64,000 nt of DNA from Leptospirales bacterium (GTDB lineage: Bacteria; Spirochaetota; Leptospiria; Leptospirales; Leptonemataceae), in assembly GCA_016788865.1 (NCBI GenBank), contig JAEUSB010000003.1:1-64000 (forward strand), in the 5' to 3' direction. Below, piece after piece: positions 1-11,588 of this stretch (position 1 is the stretch's first letter; every line of letters begins with the position of its first letter). Under the pieces are notes generated by a model. The model had not been told where the DNA came from. It saw only the letters and a program-made list of their open reading frames with translations, and ran no database searches. The translations under genes were made by a program, and so were the position numbers.

Positions 1-206
<206 letters not shown>

Positions 207-569
207 TAAAAGGAGTAGAGAAGTCACTCACGTGACTCTCAGGTTAATCACCTTGTTTCCTAGACTGACATTTCGTGTCTGTTCAGCTCTTAAAGATCCA
301 GATAGGTCTTTCTGATTGATGATTGTAACGCTGACGCGGAAACAATCTGACATACGACAATCAAATTAAGATCAATTTGGAAAATACAATTTTGTCGAAA
401 ATAGCAAATGCAAATCTCTCGAGAAGACACAACCCCGAAGGTTAGTGTCTTAACAAGATGATCGCTACAAAATAACTGAAAGCAAAGCATTCTCTTCAAG
501 CTCAGAATGATAGCGCGAGCAATCGCGACTAACGTTTACCAATGAGTTCCAGCAAGAGAAAAGTAATAT
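207..569 (+). other. 16S-23S internal transcribed spacer without tRNA genes
   Basis: About 363 bases separate 16S from 23S. No tRNA-Ile or tRNA-Ala is visible: there is no T-loop GGTTCGAATC-like segment and no terminal CCA with an acceptor stem. A short hairpin (GTCAC/GTGAC, about 222-236) follows the 16S end. AGCTCTTAAAGA at 285-296 resembles the boxA antitermination element of rRNA leaders and spacers (weak match). The last 8 bases belong to the processing stem that encloses 23S. Confidence 0.8.
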
Positions 570-3536
<2,967 letters not shown>

Positions 3537-3539
3537 TAT

Positions 3540-3734
3540 TACTCTGCTCTCAATCGAAAGCTTGAGAGCGGTGTTGGTCCAAGTAACGCTCGGTTATCGA
3601 AAGATAGCCGCTGATTACAGCACATCGTTTTGATAAGCGCGATGTGTTGATGCACCCAAATCCGGCGCTCCGTATGTCGCGCCGGTAGTTCTTTGCGCAA
3701 GGCTTTGCCGTAGCGCATTGGATTCAAAAGAGAG
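3540..3734 (+). other. rRNA operon trailer: row of hairpins, no recognisable 5S
   Basis: This is the slot where 5S rRNA normally lies. I find none of its conserved segments (no CCGAACTCGGAAGTTAAG-like loop). Instead there are five consecutive hairpins: 3546-3569 (GCTCTCAA/TTGAGAGC), 3591-3610 (CGGTTATC/GATAGCCG with a GAAA loop), 3621-3646 (CACATCG/CGATGTG), 3662-3685 (CCGGCGC/GCGCCGG) and 3694-3717 (TGCGC/GCGCA with an inner GGC/GCC). Either 5S is encoded elsewhere, as in Leptospira, or a very divergent RNA is present. Confidence 0.6.
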
Positions 3735-3761
3735 AACCCGCATCACTGCGGGTTTTTTTTT
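3735..3761 (+). terminator. Rho-independent terminator of the rRNA operon
   Basis: Perfect 8-bp stem AACCCGCA (3735-3742) / TGCGGGTT (3747-3754), loop TCAC, followed by a run of nine T residues counting the two at the end of the stem. It lies directly after the hairpin trailer and before the first protein gene, so it most likely ends the rRNA transcript. Confidence 0.93.
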
Positions 3762-4089
3762 GCTTTCGAATGAGACATTCCCCGCTCGAGGCACTATTAC
3801 TTTCGGTGAAGCGATTTTTCAATGGGAGGAAACGTGAATCTCACAAGCACGAGCCGCCCGGGGGCCACCTCATATGTCACGAACTTACCGTAAAAGCTCC
3901 TCAGAACAACCTGGTTGCTGGAGGATCATAACCACGATAACGTTAGGCGCTATTGATACGAGGATTCGGTTGGCTAGGCCTTTTGGATTATCGCCGGAGG
4001 CGGGTAGCTCTTTGGCAGAAAATTATCCTGGATTTCTTCTTCGTTGCATGTTTCGTCGCAACTTTCTTCGCTCGTCTTGTCATTCAAGT
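3762..4089 (+). other. Intergenic region upstream of lipoprotein gene
   Basis: The reading frame of the next gene is open through most of this stretch (from 3874), but the residues there are low-complexity and show no domain. A clear lipoprotein signal peptide begins only at 4090, or at the alternative in-frame ATG 4048. I read it as leader and promoter DNA. No convincing sigma-70 promoter could be fixed by eye. Confidence 0.4.
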
Positions 4090-6054
4090 ATGCGTCTCAC
4101 TTCGATCGGTCTGGCCCTGGCATTGAGTCTAACATGGCTCGGTTGTAAACAGGGATCCTCAAGTCCGCTGAGCACACTCTTGCTCGCTGGTGCTGCTGCC
4201 GGCGGGCCGGGGACTTCCGATCAGAGTCTTACGGGAGATATTCCGGCCGGGCCTTCTGCATCGGATGCGACGCTCTCGATTCCAGAGGTTGTGGATCCAA
4301 ACAGTACGGTTTCAGATTTCGACCCCAATCACCCGCTGCACATTTTACCATCCGCCGCGGGGACTGGTTTCGCCGGCGGACTGACAGTTGTATTTTCCAA
4401 ACAGATTGATTGTAAATCATTTGGTAATCTAGACTCGGGTGGACGCTGGTATACGCGGATGACCGCTGCAAGTGCTTCGGACTTTCTAGTAATTAAGAAA
4501 ATCAATTCTGATGGCACCTTGAAGGATGTGAAGACTAACGGCCTATTGCTCTGCTACACTGGATGGCACGTCTTTGATCCAGGTCGTGAGTACTATGGGC
4601 CGCAGCAGTTGCTGATATGGCATCCCGGAGATCCTGGAGAATTCAGGTTGGATAATCCATCTGGACTTGAGGGTGACGGCCAATACCTATTTCTCATCTC
4701 CCATAAGATTCGCGGAATAAGGGGAGATCAATTCCAGCAAACAGATAGCAGAGTTACTGAGTTACCGGCAGGATCCCCATACTACCCAATTAAAGTACCG
4801 ATTTACTCCTGCGTTGCCGCAACATATGCGCCACGGACAATGTTGAGAGCCAACCTGATGAAGGATAGTTCCGGAGAAAGGTATATTCACCCAACCGGAC
4901 CAGGTTTCATAAACAGCCCGCTCGCTTTTCCTTGGACCGAGGATACCCTGTACACTCCGCTTAAACTGTTGCAAAGGACGTACGTTCCTGAATGGAAAAA
5001 CCTGCATATGTTCGAGACACAGGCTCCTCCGAGTCTGAGTCTTCCCTCGTGCATAAAGAATCCAGGCAAGCTTGATGAGTTCGTCATCTCTGTGGCGTCT
5101 GCGGCCGACCAGGCCGAATGGTCCACTCGATGCGGTGCAGAGGGTGGAATGTGGATTCCGTCCTGGCAGGCAAGAACACCGGCGCAATTGTATGCGTCCC
5201 CATCGAGCTGCATTGTGCCAGAGACTCAATCTTGCAATCGTACCACAAGCCTCGTTCCTGTCGGGCGCTGGTTTTCACCCGAAGGGAAGCCTTCACAAAA
5301 GTACACCTATTGGGATACGGAAGTAATGCGGATTGAGGTGAAGGATAGCTGCCAGGCAGGTTGGCAGAAAATAAAACTGACGGGAATGAATATCGACGGC
5401 CCGCTTCCAGCCTGGTATAAATACTATGCTTTGACGCTGCAGAATGAACAATCCAACGCAGTCTACGGCGTTACTCTCGCGGCATCGGACACAAAGAGTT
5501 CTTCCGCAACAGCGCTCGTATATATCCCCAAAGGAAATAGCTCCTTCCAGATTCGGTGGCACAATGACGCTGCCCGGAAAGGTGTTTATGATGCGAATTT
5601 GCTGTTGAAAACGGTTGGGATCGTTCCTTCAGACACTCCGCTTCCCGCGCCTGCAAGTCCGATGAAACGGACAGGAAGAAGCTACTGTGATGTTGCCGGA
5701 CGCTTGTACTTCTCTGAAAAGGGAGCTATCTGGTACGCTGCCCATAGTACCGCCACGTATTGCTTCTCAAATCTGCAACCTGGCAGGTACCGCATACGAC
5801 TGACGGGGGGCGGCCTTGGAAATTTACCAACTGATTACCAGGCATTTGCATTGAAGGTGACCGGTGGACGTGACGTCGCCGTGGCGTCCTTGCCGGCAAA
5901 TATTTCGCAGGCAACGGCCGATGTGTTCCTGAACCTGGATGAGACTGCGATGCTCAGTGTTTCTCTTCAGAATGGCTTTGGTTCAAGCAATGAAACGACG
6001 GCCGGGTTCGAATTGCGCGCCATTGAGCTTAAGCGACTGGGGCCCGCACAGTAG
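4090..6054 (+). CDS. Large secreted lipoprotein of unknown function (654 aa)
   Basis: The product starts with a basic n-region, a hydrophobic core and a lipobox ending LTWLGC, so it should be exported and lipidated at Cys19. The ATG at 4090 puts the signal peptide at the N-terminus. An ATG 14 codons upstream (4048) is also possible, and neither has a strong ribosome-binding site. After a Ser/Gly/Ala-rich linker (about residues 20-55) the chain is non-repetitive, rich in aromatic and Cys residues, with no catalytic motif I recognise. The cysteine pairs suggest disulfides outside the cytoplasm. The C-terminal 150 residues are beta-rich and look like an immunoglobulin-like or carbohydrate-binding fold (weak inference). 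It stands alone between the rRNA terminator and the oxidoreductase operon. Confidence 0.8.
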   Translation: MRLTSIGLALALSLTWLGCKQGSSSPLSTLLLAGAAAGGPGTSDQSLTGDIPAGPSASDATLSIPEVVDPNSTVSDFDPNHPLHILPSAAGTGFAGGLTVVFSKQIDCKSFGNLDSGGRWYTRMTAASASDFLVIKKINSDGTLKDVKTNGLLLCYTGWHVFDPGREYYGPQQLLIWHPGDPGEFRLDNPSGLEGDGQYLFLISHKIRGIRGDQFQQTDSRVTELPAGSPYYPIKVPIYSCVAATYAPRTMLRANLMKDSSGERYIHPTGPGFINSPLAFPWTEDTLYTPLKLLQRTYVPEWKNLHMFETQAPPSLSLPSCIKNPGKLDEFVISVASAADQAEWSTRCGAEGGMWIPSWQARTPAQLYASPSSCIVPETQSCNRTTSLVPVGRWFSPEGKPSQKYTYWDTEVMRIEVKDSCQAGWQKIKLTGMNIDGPLPAWYKYYALTLQNEQSNAVYGVTLAASDTKSSSATALVYIPKGNSSFQIRWHNDAARKGVYDANLLLKTVGIVPSDTPLPAPASPMKRTGRSYCDVAGRLYFSEKGAIWYAAHSTATYCFSNLQPGRYRIRLTGGGLGNLPTDYQAFALKVTGGRDVAVASLPANISQATADVFLNLDETAMLSVSLQNGFGSSNETTAGFELRAIELKRLGPAQ

Positions 6055-6135
6055 CCCATCTCAGAAATTGAGCTTGAACTAAAAAACTGCCAAAAGCCAT
6101 CCTAACTCCGGCGCCCGTCCGGGGCCGGGGGTTAT

Positions 6136-7782
6136 ATGCAGAAGACGATTGTAATTGTAGGTGCGGCGTTGTCCGGTCCGACTGCTGCCGCGCGCGCCCG
6201 TGAACTGGATGAATCCGCGCGCATTATTCTAATAGAAAGAAACACCCGCGTCAGTTACGCCCTGGCTGGCCTTTCGCTTCACCTGAGCGGCGAGGTCGCA
6301 AATCTAGACGATCTCAATCGCGAGCGGGAAGACTTTTTCCGCTCCGTGTACAACATCGAGGTCCTCACCAGAACCGAAGTCATCTCGATTGATGCGGCGG
6401 GCAAGAAAGTGGAAATCCAGACGCCGTCGGGACGCGAAACAGTCAATTACACATCCCTCATTTATGCGGCTGGCGCTGCATCGCTTGAACCTTCCGGGGC
6501 GGCCGGTGCTTCCAATCATTGCGTGTTTAGAACGTTAGACGACCTTGAGAAAATTTCCGGAGTCTTAAAATCGGGCAAGAAACGGTTCGTGATCCTCGGT
6601 GGCGGACCCATGGGCATTGAGGCGGCGGATGGCCTGGTTCGTGCCGGTGCGGAAGTCACAATTGTGGAGCGTTCGCGCCGTGTTTTGCCTTTATTCAGCA
6701 CGCTCTTCTCCAGCCTGGCGGAAGAAACACTGGCCAGGAAGATGCGCATTCTCACCGGCGCAGAGAGCGATTCCTTCGAAATTCAGAACGGACAGATTGT
6801 TTCGGTGAGTGCGAAGTTTGCAGAGGACCGAAGTGAAAAGGTGGAAACAGATTTTGTAATTTCCTGCACGGGTGTGCGGCCGCGCACAGAGATCCTGGGA
6901 AATGCCGGCGCAAACCTCGCGGCCGACGGATCCGTAATCATCGATGAATATTGCCGCACGAGTCTTCCGGATGTTTTTGCCTGCGGAGTGGGCGTGCACC
7001 TGCCCGAGCGCGACGGCGCCAGGTTCTTGCCGCAGGCGGCCGCGGCAGACCGGACGGCGCAGGCAGCCGGCGCGAATGCTGCAGGGGCTTCGGTCCGTCT
7101 CGAAAATCTGGCGGGGGCTATGCTGCTTCGGCTTCCTGCCGATCACGGCGAAGAAATAGGCCGCACCGGTCTCTCCCTCCGTGAAGCAAAAGATATGGGA
7201 AAGGACGCGTCTCGAGTGATCGTTCATGTAATGGATCGAGAGGCGTACATGCCCGGCGCGGCCCCCGTGATATTACAGCTGATATTTGAGAAAGGTAGCG
7301 GCCGCATTCTGGGTCTTGAGGGAATTGGCCCGGGGCTGGCGCGCAGACTGGACACTGCTTCTGCTGCGATTGCAGGTGGCCTTTCGATTCACAAACTGGC
7401 AGGACTGGACAGCGCCTATCATCCTTCGAGCGGAGCCGTTCGCGATGCACTTATGGTGGCGGCTACCGTTGCCAGTCAGGCTGAGCGTGGCCAGACGCGT
7501 TTTGTTGAGGTTGCAGACATCTCGAAGAAACCCGGCGAGTATCTGATTCTGGACGCTGGCAAAAAGGCGGACGGCTCTGTGCATCTCCATATTCCTCTGG
7601 AAGATCTACGGGGCAGGCTGACCGAGGTAAAGCAGGCCCTCGAAAAATCGCAAGCTCGCAGAGTGGCCGTTCTCAGCGAAACAGGGAGGCGCGGACATCT
7701 GGCGGAACGGATTCTTGCACACAATGGAATCGAAGCTGTCAATATTCAGGGGGGCCGCAGACTCTTCGGGAGATCTGTATGA
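6136..7782 (+). CDS. FAD/NAD(P)-dependent oxidoreductase with C-terminal rhodanese-like domain, both signature Cys missing
   Basis: The 548-residue layout matches CoA-disulfide reductase/rhodanese fusions. There is an N-terminal FAD-binding Rossmann fold (GAALSG, residues 9-14), a second NAD(P)-binding fold with GGGPMG near residues 155-160, a dimerisation domain with the YHPSSG segment near 430, and a rhodanese-like domain from about 455 to 548. In the family the flavin-proximal redox Cys lies in an SFANCG-type motif; here the segment is VSYALAG (39-45) with Ala44 in its place. The rhodanese loop, normally CxxGxR, reads SETGRR. Disulfide reduction and sulfur transfer by the usual chemistry are therefore unlikely. 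It may pass electrons from NAD(P)H through FAD to a partner. The stop overlaps the next start (ATGA), so it is probably co-translated with the radical-SAM genes. Confidence 0.85.
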   Translation: MQKTIVIVGAALSGPTAAARARELDESARIILIERNTRVSYALAGLSLHLSGEVANLDDLNREREDFFRSVYNIEVLTRTEVISIDAAGKKVEIQTPSGRETVNYTSLIYAAGAASLEPSGAAGASNHCVFRTLDDLEKISGVLKSGKKRFVILGGGPMGIEAADGLVRAGAEVTIVERSRRVLPLFSTLFSSLAEETLARKMRILTGAESDSFEIQNGQIVSVSAKFAEDRSEKVETDFVISCTGVRPRTEILGNAGANLAADGSVIIDEYCRTSLPDVFACGVGVHLPERDGARFLPQAAAADRTAQAAGANAAGASVRLENLAGAMLLRLPADHGEEIGRTGLSLREAKDMGKDASRVIVHVMDREAYMPGAAPVILQLIFEKGSGRILGLEGIGPGLARRLDTASAAIAGGLSIHKLAGLDSAYHPSSGAVRDALMVAATVASQAERGQTRFVEVADISKKPGEYLILDAGKKADGSVHLHIPLEDLRGRLTEVKQALEKSQARRVAVLSETGRRGHLAERILAHNGIEAVNIQGGRRLFGRSV

Positions 7783-9275
7783 ACGATTCAAACCTCAGCA
7801 GCTCGGACTGGGCTCTGCGCTCAGCGGCGGACCTGCAGTCCTATGACCCGGCCCAAGTATTTTCTGCCGGCGAACACTGCCATCACATCTCGAATACAGC
7901 GTATCCATTGTCGCATAACGTTACCTGGCTCCCGTACCGCGTGAAACGAGAAGGTCATAGAGATCTGGTGGAGTCTGCTTTCGACCGGATACGAAATGGC
8001 GGACTTACTCTGTACTCTCACATCCCTTTCTGTCAGACGCGGTGCTACTTCTGCGAATACACCGTAGTAGGCCGTTCCGAGTTAAGTGCAACGGAAGAAT
8101 ACATGTCGCTGCTCTCACGTGAACTGCAGATGTACGGCGGCCTGCTCGGCAAGAGACGGCTGTCTGGTTTTGATATCGGGGGAGGCACGCCCTCTTTTGT
8201 GGATGCGAGTCTAATCGAGGCACATTTGAGCGAAGTTCGACGTACATTCGACGTCGGTGCGGAGTGTCTGGTAAGTATTGAAACCACTCCGGCCATCGCG
8301 GCGATCGAACCGGCGAAAATCCGCGCCTATAGACAGATGGGCATAGACCGGATCTCCATGGGCATTCAGGTAACCGAACCGGATTTACTGAAACGCCTGA
8401 ATCGTGATTCAAACGGAGTCTCCGAGATCTACCGCGCCGCTGAGCACATCCGTGATGCCGGGTTTCGGAATTTCAACCTCGACGTTATGTACGGCTTCGC
8501 AAGGCAGTCATTGGAAAGTCTGGAACATACGTTGCAGGTTGCAGTTTCACCTGCTCCAGAGTCCATAACACTGTACCGAATGCGTTACAAACTCACACGC
8601 ATTTCCGATGAGGCGGATCAGGTGGGTCTTGATTTTGTGCGTTCGCATGCTGCACTTGCGTCCCGCATTCTAAAAGAAGCCGGCTATGTTTCCAACCCCG
8701 GCAAAAACACATACACACGCCGAGATCAGGCGCGGCTTCATTCCGGGACGAGTGCGTACCTGACGCGGCGCGTCATTCAGGGTATGCCGTATCTGGGCAT
8801 TGGTCTTGGCGCGCAGACCTTTACGGACACGTCGATTGCGTACAACGACGGGGCTGCATCCAAATCCATTGCACCGTACAGAAAGAGTGTGGAGTTAAGC
8901 CGGCTGCCGATTCAGGATCAATACAACCTGCCGCTGATTCAAATGGCTGCCAAAATGACTGCGGTGAGTTTCTATTTTGGCGAAGTCAATCTTGCGAGCT
9001 TCAGCCAGAAGTTTGGCACAACATTCGAGAATGTCTACCCGAATGAGGTGCGTTATGCGATTTCCGAAGGGCTTATGCACTACACCGAGTCCGAGAATGG
9101 TCCTGAGCTGGCGGGCCTGAATCGGCACAGCCTTTCGCTGACGGAAAAAGGTGCGCGGCATTTCAACGGGACAATCGCCCTGTTTTTTGCACCGTCGGTC
9201 CAGAGAGTTCTGCTGGAAAACACTGTGGATTTAAGAAGAAACAGAGCTGCGGCTCTATCGACGGCGGTTGCGTGA
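7779..9275 (+). CDS. HemN/HemW-like radical SAM enzyme (498 aa)
   Basis: The radical-SAM cluster motif is YSHIPFCQTRCYFCEY, with Cys85, Cys89 and Cys92 (CX3CX2C) to bind the 4Fe-4S cluster that cleaves S-adenosylmethionine. The GGGTPSF segment, the IETTPAIAA stretch and the GIDRISMGIQ block are typical of the coproporphyrinogen III oxidase-like superfamily, and a HemN_C-like region fills the last 150 residues. The fourth Cys (CXC) typical of true HemN is absent (CEY), and about 75 extra residues precede the barrel. I therefore do not call it coproporphyrinogen oxidase. It overlaps both neighbours (ATGA upstream, GTGA downstream), so the three products are probably made together and may act on one substrate. 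The substrate is unknown. Confidence 0.88.
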   Translation: MNDSNLSSSDWALRSAADLQSYDPAQVFSAGEHCHHISNTAYPLSHNVTWLPYRVKREGHRDLVESAFDRIRNGGLTLYSHIPFCQTRCYFCEYTVVGRSELSATEEYMSLLSRELQMYGGLLGKRRLSGFDIGGGTPSFVDASLIEAHLSEVRRTFDVGAECLVSIETTPAIAAIEPAKIRAYRQMGIDRISMGIQVTEPDLLKRLNRDSNGVSEIYRAAEHIRDAGFRNFNLDVMYGFARQSLESLEHTLQVAVSPAPESITLYRMRYKLTRISDEADQVGLDFVRSHAALASRILKEAGYVSNPGKNTYTRRDQARLHSGTSAYLTRRVIQGMPYLGIGLGAQTFTDTSIAYNDGAASKSIAPYRKSVELSRLPIQDQYNLPLIQMAAKMTAVSFYFGEVNLASFSQKFGTTFENVYPNEVRYAISEGLMHYTESENGPELAGLNRHSLSLTEKGARHFNGTIALFFAPSVQRVLLENTVDLRRNRAAALSTAVA

Positions 9276-10045
9276 ACGGCAAAGATCCAACATGGGATTT
9301 TGCGAATGTTCTATTCGCGGGGCCCTGCAATCGGTTCTGCCCTTTCTGCATAGGCAAAGAAATTCCAGGCCGTGTGAATCAAGAGAATCTGGATTTGTTT
9401 CCACTCCGCAATCAGGACGAGTTTGTGAACCGGATCAGGGATCTCGTGATACCGGAGGTCGTCTTTACCGGGACAACAACAGATCCGCAGCTTTACAAAC
9501 ACGAGGAGCAGTTGCTCTTGCTATTGAAAGAGCAACTATCAGGCGGCGAGAGCCCGGTGCGTTTTTCTGTTCATACCAACGGGGTGCTCGCACTTCAGAA
9601 GATCCGCGTATTTAATCAGTACAACCGCGCCTGCATTTCTTTTCCCTCTTTCTCGCCGGATATCTACGAGAAGATGATGGGCTCAAGGCGCGTGCCGGAT
9701 TTAGCAGCAATTGTTCGGGAAAGCGAAATTCCTGTGAAAGTCAGCTGCATTGTAAACGAGCATAATTTTCGCGATACCGATCGGTTCCTCGATCTTGCTG
9801 CGGATGCCGGAATCAAGCGCATTGTTTTCCGAAAGCTGTTTGGAGAGGCGCGGAATTTTCCGATCCTGGAAGACCGGGCAGTGGAAAGTTACTACAGGGA
9901 AAATCCTGTGTACCGGATCAACGGCCTGGAAGTAACGGTCTGGGATTTTGACAGAAGTACCAGCAAGAGCATCAATCTCTTTCCCGACGGAACGATTGGC
10001 AGTTCTTACTTGCTTGCGCGGACACCGGAATTTACGCGAGTTTGA
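9272..10045 (+). CDS. Short radical SAM enzyme (257 aa)
   Basis: The N-terminal motif GPCNRFCPFCIGK supplies Cys19, Cys23 and Cys26 (CX3CX2C), the radical-SAM 4Fe-4S ligands. The following residues give a small partial TIM barrel, with VFTGTTTDP in the usual GGE-like position and a glycine- and threonine-rich turn. No SPASM or other auxiliary-cluster domain is visible. The start is a GTG overlapping the stop of the upstream radical-SAM gene (GTGA). Two unrelated radical-SAM proteins coupled to a flavin oxidoreductase suggest one multi-step modification pathway with its own reductant. The product is unknown, and no precursor peptide or carrier gene is obvious next to it. Confidence 0.85.
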   Translation: MNGKDPTWDFANVLFAGPCNRFCPFCIGKEIPGRVNQENLDLFPLRNQDEFVNRIRDLVIPEVVFTGTTTDPQLYKHEEQLLLLLKEQLSGGESPVRFSVHTNGVLALQKIRVFNQYNRACISFPSFSPDIYEKMMGSRRVPDLAAIVRESEIPVKVSCIVNEHNFRDTDRFLDLAADAGIKRIVFRKLFGEARNFPILEDRAVESYYRENPVYRINGLEVTVWDFDRSTSKSINLFPDGTIGSSYLLARTPEFTRV

Positions 10046-10430
10046 ATTTCCTGGATGGTAAATGGCGCGCGAATCGCCCTGGCTCCGATACTGCTTGCTT
10101 AATCGATTTAAGAAATCATGAAGTATGAATGCCAATGGCGAAATAAGATTGCCTGCGACTCTTGCATATAATGTGAGTTGACCTTCGAGCGCGATTCTGA
10201 GTGATCGAAAGTGAATTCGGCATCGGACATCTACCCGAAATCAGGTATCATAGGCTGGCCGATCTGCGCATGCATTTGATTTGGCCACACCGCGCATAGC
10301 GCAAACCTCTGGAGTAACCACTCGATGACGGAAATATCTTCTCCGGAAAAACAAAATCAGAAAATCGTTTGCATCCTATAGACAATCCGGCCCGTTGCCT
10401 AAGGCATAGGAGGCAGTTAGGCGACGAATC
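10046..10430 (+). other. Intergenic region, 385 bases
   Basis: No credible gene. A TATAAT hexamer at 10167-10172 lacks a properly spaced -35 partner. An AGGAGG sequence lies at 10408-10413, about 17 bases before the next start, further away than usual. Confidence 0.5.
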
Positions 10431-10709
10431 GTGCTGAGTCTTTTGGTGTTACCCCTGGTTACCAGTTGCTTCACATTTAACTGGGGAAACATCGGCTATA
10501 TGGAACCGGGCGGGGCGGGAAACGGAAACGCAACCAACCTGCGTACTACCAAACATTGCGAACTATTGAACAATCCCATCTTTCAAAATACACTTGCGCA
10601 AGCAAACTCTGAAAACGGGAACCCAAAAATGTGGAAAGACGTTGATACAGAGGTGCCGTTCTTCGCAATCCCACCTTGTGTGATTATCACAGGCACACCG
10701 GTCAACTAG
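10431..10709 (+). CDS. Small putative lipoprotein (92 aa)
   Basis: The frame opens with GTG and encodes a short hydrophobic segment ending LVTSC, a lipobox, so the mature protein would be lipidated at Cys13. The signal sequence is very short and has no basic n-region, and AGGAGG is 17 bases upstream, so the true start is uncertain; an in-frame stop at 10407 prevents a longer version. The mature part is Asn/Gly-rich with two further Cys residues. Function unknown. The next gene, 12 bases on, is also a small lipoprotein; they probably form an operon. Confidence 0.6.
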   Translation: MLSLLVLPLVTSCFTFNWGNIGYMEPGGAGNGNATNLRTTKHCELLNNPIFQNTLAQANSENGNPKMWKDVDTEVPFFAIPPCVIITGTPVN

Positions 10710-10721
10710 GAGACAACCCAA

Positions 10722-11048
10722 ATGAAATTCAGAATCCTATTCGTTTTAGTTGCAATCACAATGCTCTGTTCTTCGTGCCATGTCCTCAAGACAATGGGGC
10801 GTTATAAGGTTCTTGCGACGCAAGCCCCTGCGGACAAGGTTGCCGTCAGCACCACCCCTGTGAAAGGAGAGGATTGCACATTTCTTGCGGACACCATTGG
10901 CTGGCCTAGCGTTCAAGTGGCCGCAGAAAACGCACTGGCGCAGGCACCCGGCGCAACAGGCCTGAAGGATGCGAGAGTGGAAATGATGCACACTTTTTTC
11001 GCCCTCGGTTACAAATGCGCAAAAGTCAGTGGGATCCCGGTTAAGTAA
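10722..11048 (+). CDS. Small lipoprotein (108 aa)
   Basis: A classic signal peptide (MKFR start, hydrophobic core, lipobox CSSC) precedes an 89-residue mature domain. A GGAG ribosome-binding site lies 7 bases before the ATG. The mature part contains a GEDC segment, an Ala-rich stretch and a terminal GYKCAKVSG. Two Cys residues flank an Ala/Gly-rich helix, a layout that recalls the small TRL-like lipoproteins of Gram-negative bacteria; that resemblance is weak. Likely anchored in the inner or outer membrane facing the periplasm. Function unknown. Confidence 0.75.
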   Translation: MKFRILFVLVAITMLCSSCHVLKTMGRYKVLATQAPADKVAVSTTPVKGEDCTFLADTIGWPSVQVAAENALAQAPGATGLKDARVEMMHTFFALGYKCAKVSGIPVK

Positions 11049-11309
11049 GCGGCACCGCTTTCTTTGTACGCCTTCGACGAACCTCTCTTTCGCCGGAAAC
11101 CAAATTCTGCTTCCATTCAAATGTGATCTGGAAGCAGAATTGCCGGCGCAACAGATTTTCAACCAGTGTCACGGCTGGAATGCTTGGCCGTGGCGCGGTG
11201 TTTTCTGAATGCAACTCTACGCCTGTGACCACCAATGGAAATCGCGAAACAAAATCAAGATTCGCGAGCCAGGCCGACTCTCACTGAATCAATTCTGGCG
11301 CAAAGGCAA

Positions 11310-11588
11310 CTAAGTTACTTTTCGGTCGGATGGGTCTTTGAACCGATTCGAATGCTGATCCCTTGCTTGGGAGCAGCCATAACGCCAACCGCTTCCAGGG
11401 TTTTTACACAGCATCGCATTTAAGCATTCTTCCAGGGCATTCCAGTTTTCGCCAAAATATCCCGGCAAGCTGAGACCCGAGTCCAGAGCAGCGAAAAGGT
11501 GATCAACGTCTTTTACTCCCACCGGAACTCTTGCGATCGTGGCTTCTGCGTCCAAGACGCCGGGGTGTAATTCAAATACGAAATGCAT
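11310..11588 (-). CDS. Barstar-like ribonuclease inhibitor, divergent C-terminus (92 aa)
   Basis: Residues about 20-58 carry the barstar signature, including LPGYFGENWNALEECL, which matches the LPxYFGxNxDALxDxL core that binds barnase-type ribonucleases. The start is set at the ATG preceded by AGGAAGG on the minus strand; an ATG 6 codons upstream is in frame. After the signature the C-terminal 32 residues are polar and basic and lack the hydrophobic beta strands and final helix of barstar, so the gene may have lost its proper 3' end by frameshift. No barnase-like gene lies nearby. Lone barstars are known, so a regulatory role is possible. Confidence 0.6.
   Translation of the reverse strand: MHFVFELHPGVLDAEATIARVPVGVKDVDHLFAALDSGLSLPGYFGENWNALEECLNAMLCKNPGSGWRYGCSQARDQHSNRFKDPSDRKVT

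Noticed and set aside
207-569. tRNA in the 16S-23S spacer
   Set aside because: No T-loop, anticodon arm or acceptor stem could be built by eye.
3540-3734. 5S rRNA
   Set aside because: None of the conserved 5S loop segments is present; only simple hairpins are seen.
6136-7782. Name CoA-disulfide reductase
   Set aside because: The redox Cys and the rhodanese Cys are both replaced, so the usual reactions are not supported.
7779-9275. Name oxygen-independent coproporphyrinogen III oxidase (hemN)
   Set aside because: The fourth motif Cys is absent and there is no heme context.
10149-10172. Sigma-70 promoter (TTGCCT / TATAAT)
   Set aside because: The spacer is only 12 bases, and the next gene is 260 bases away.
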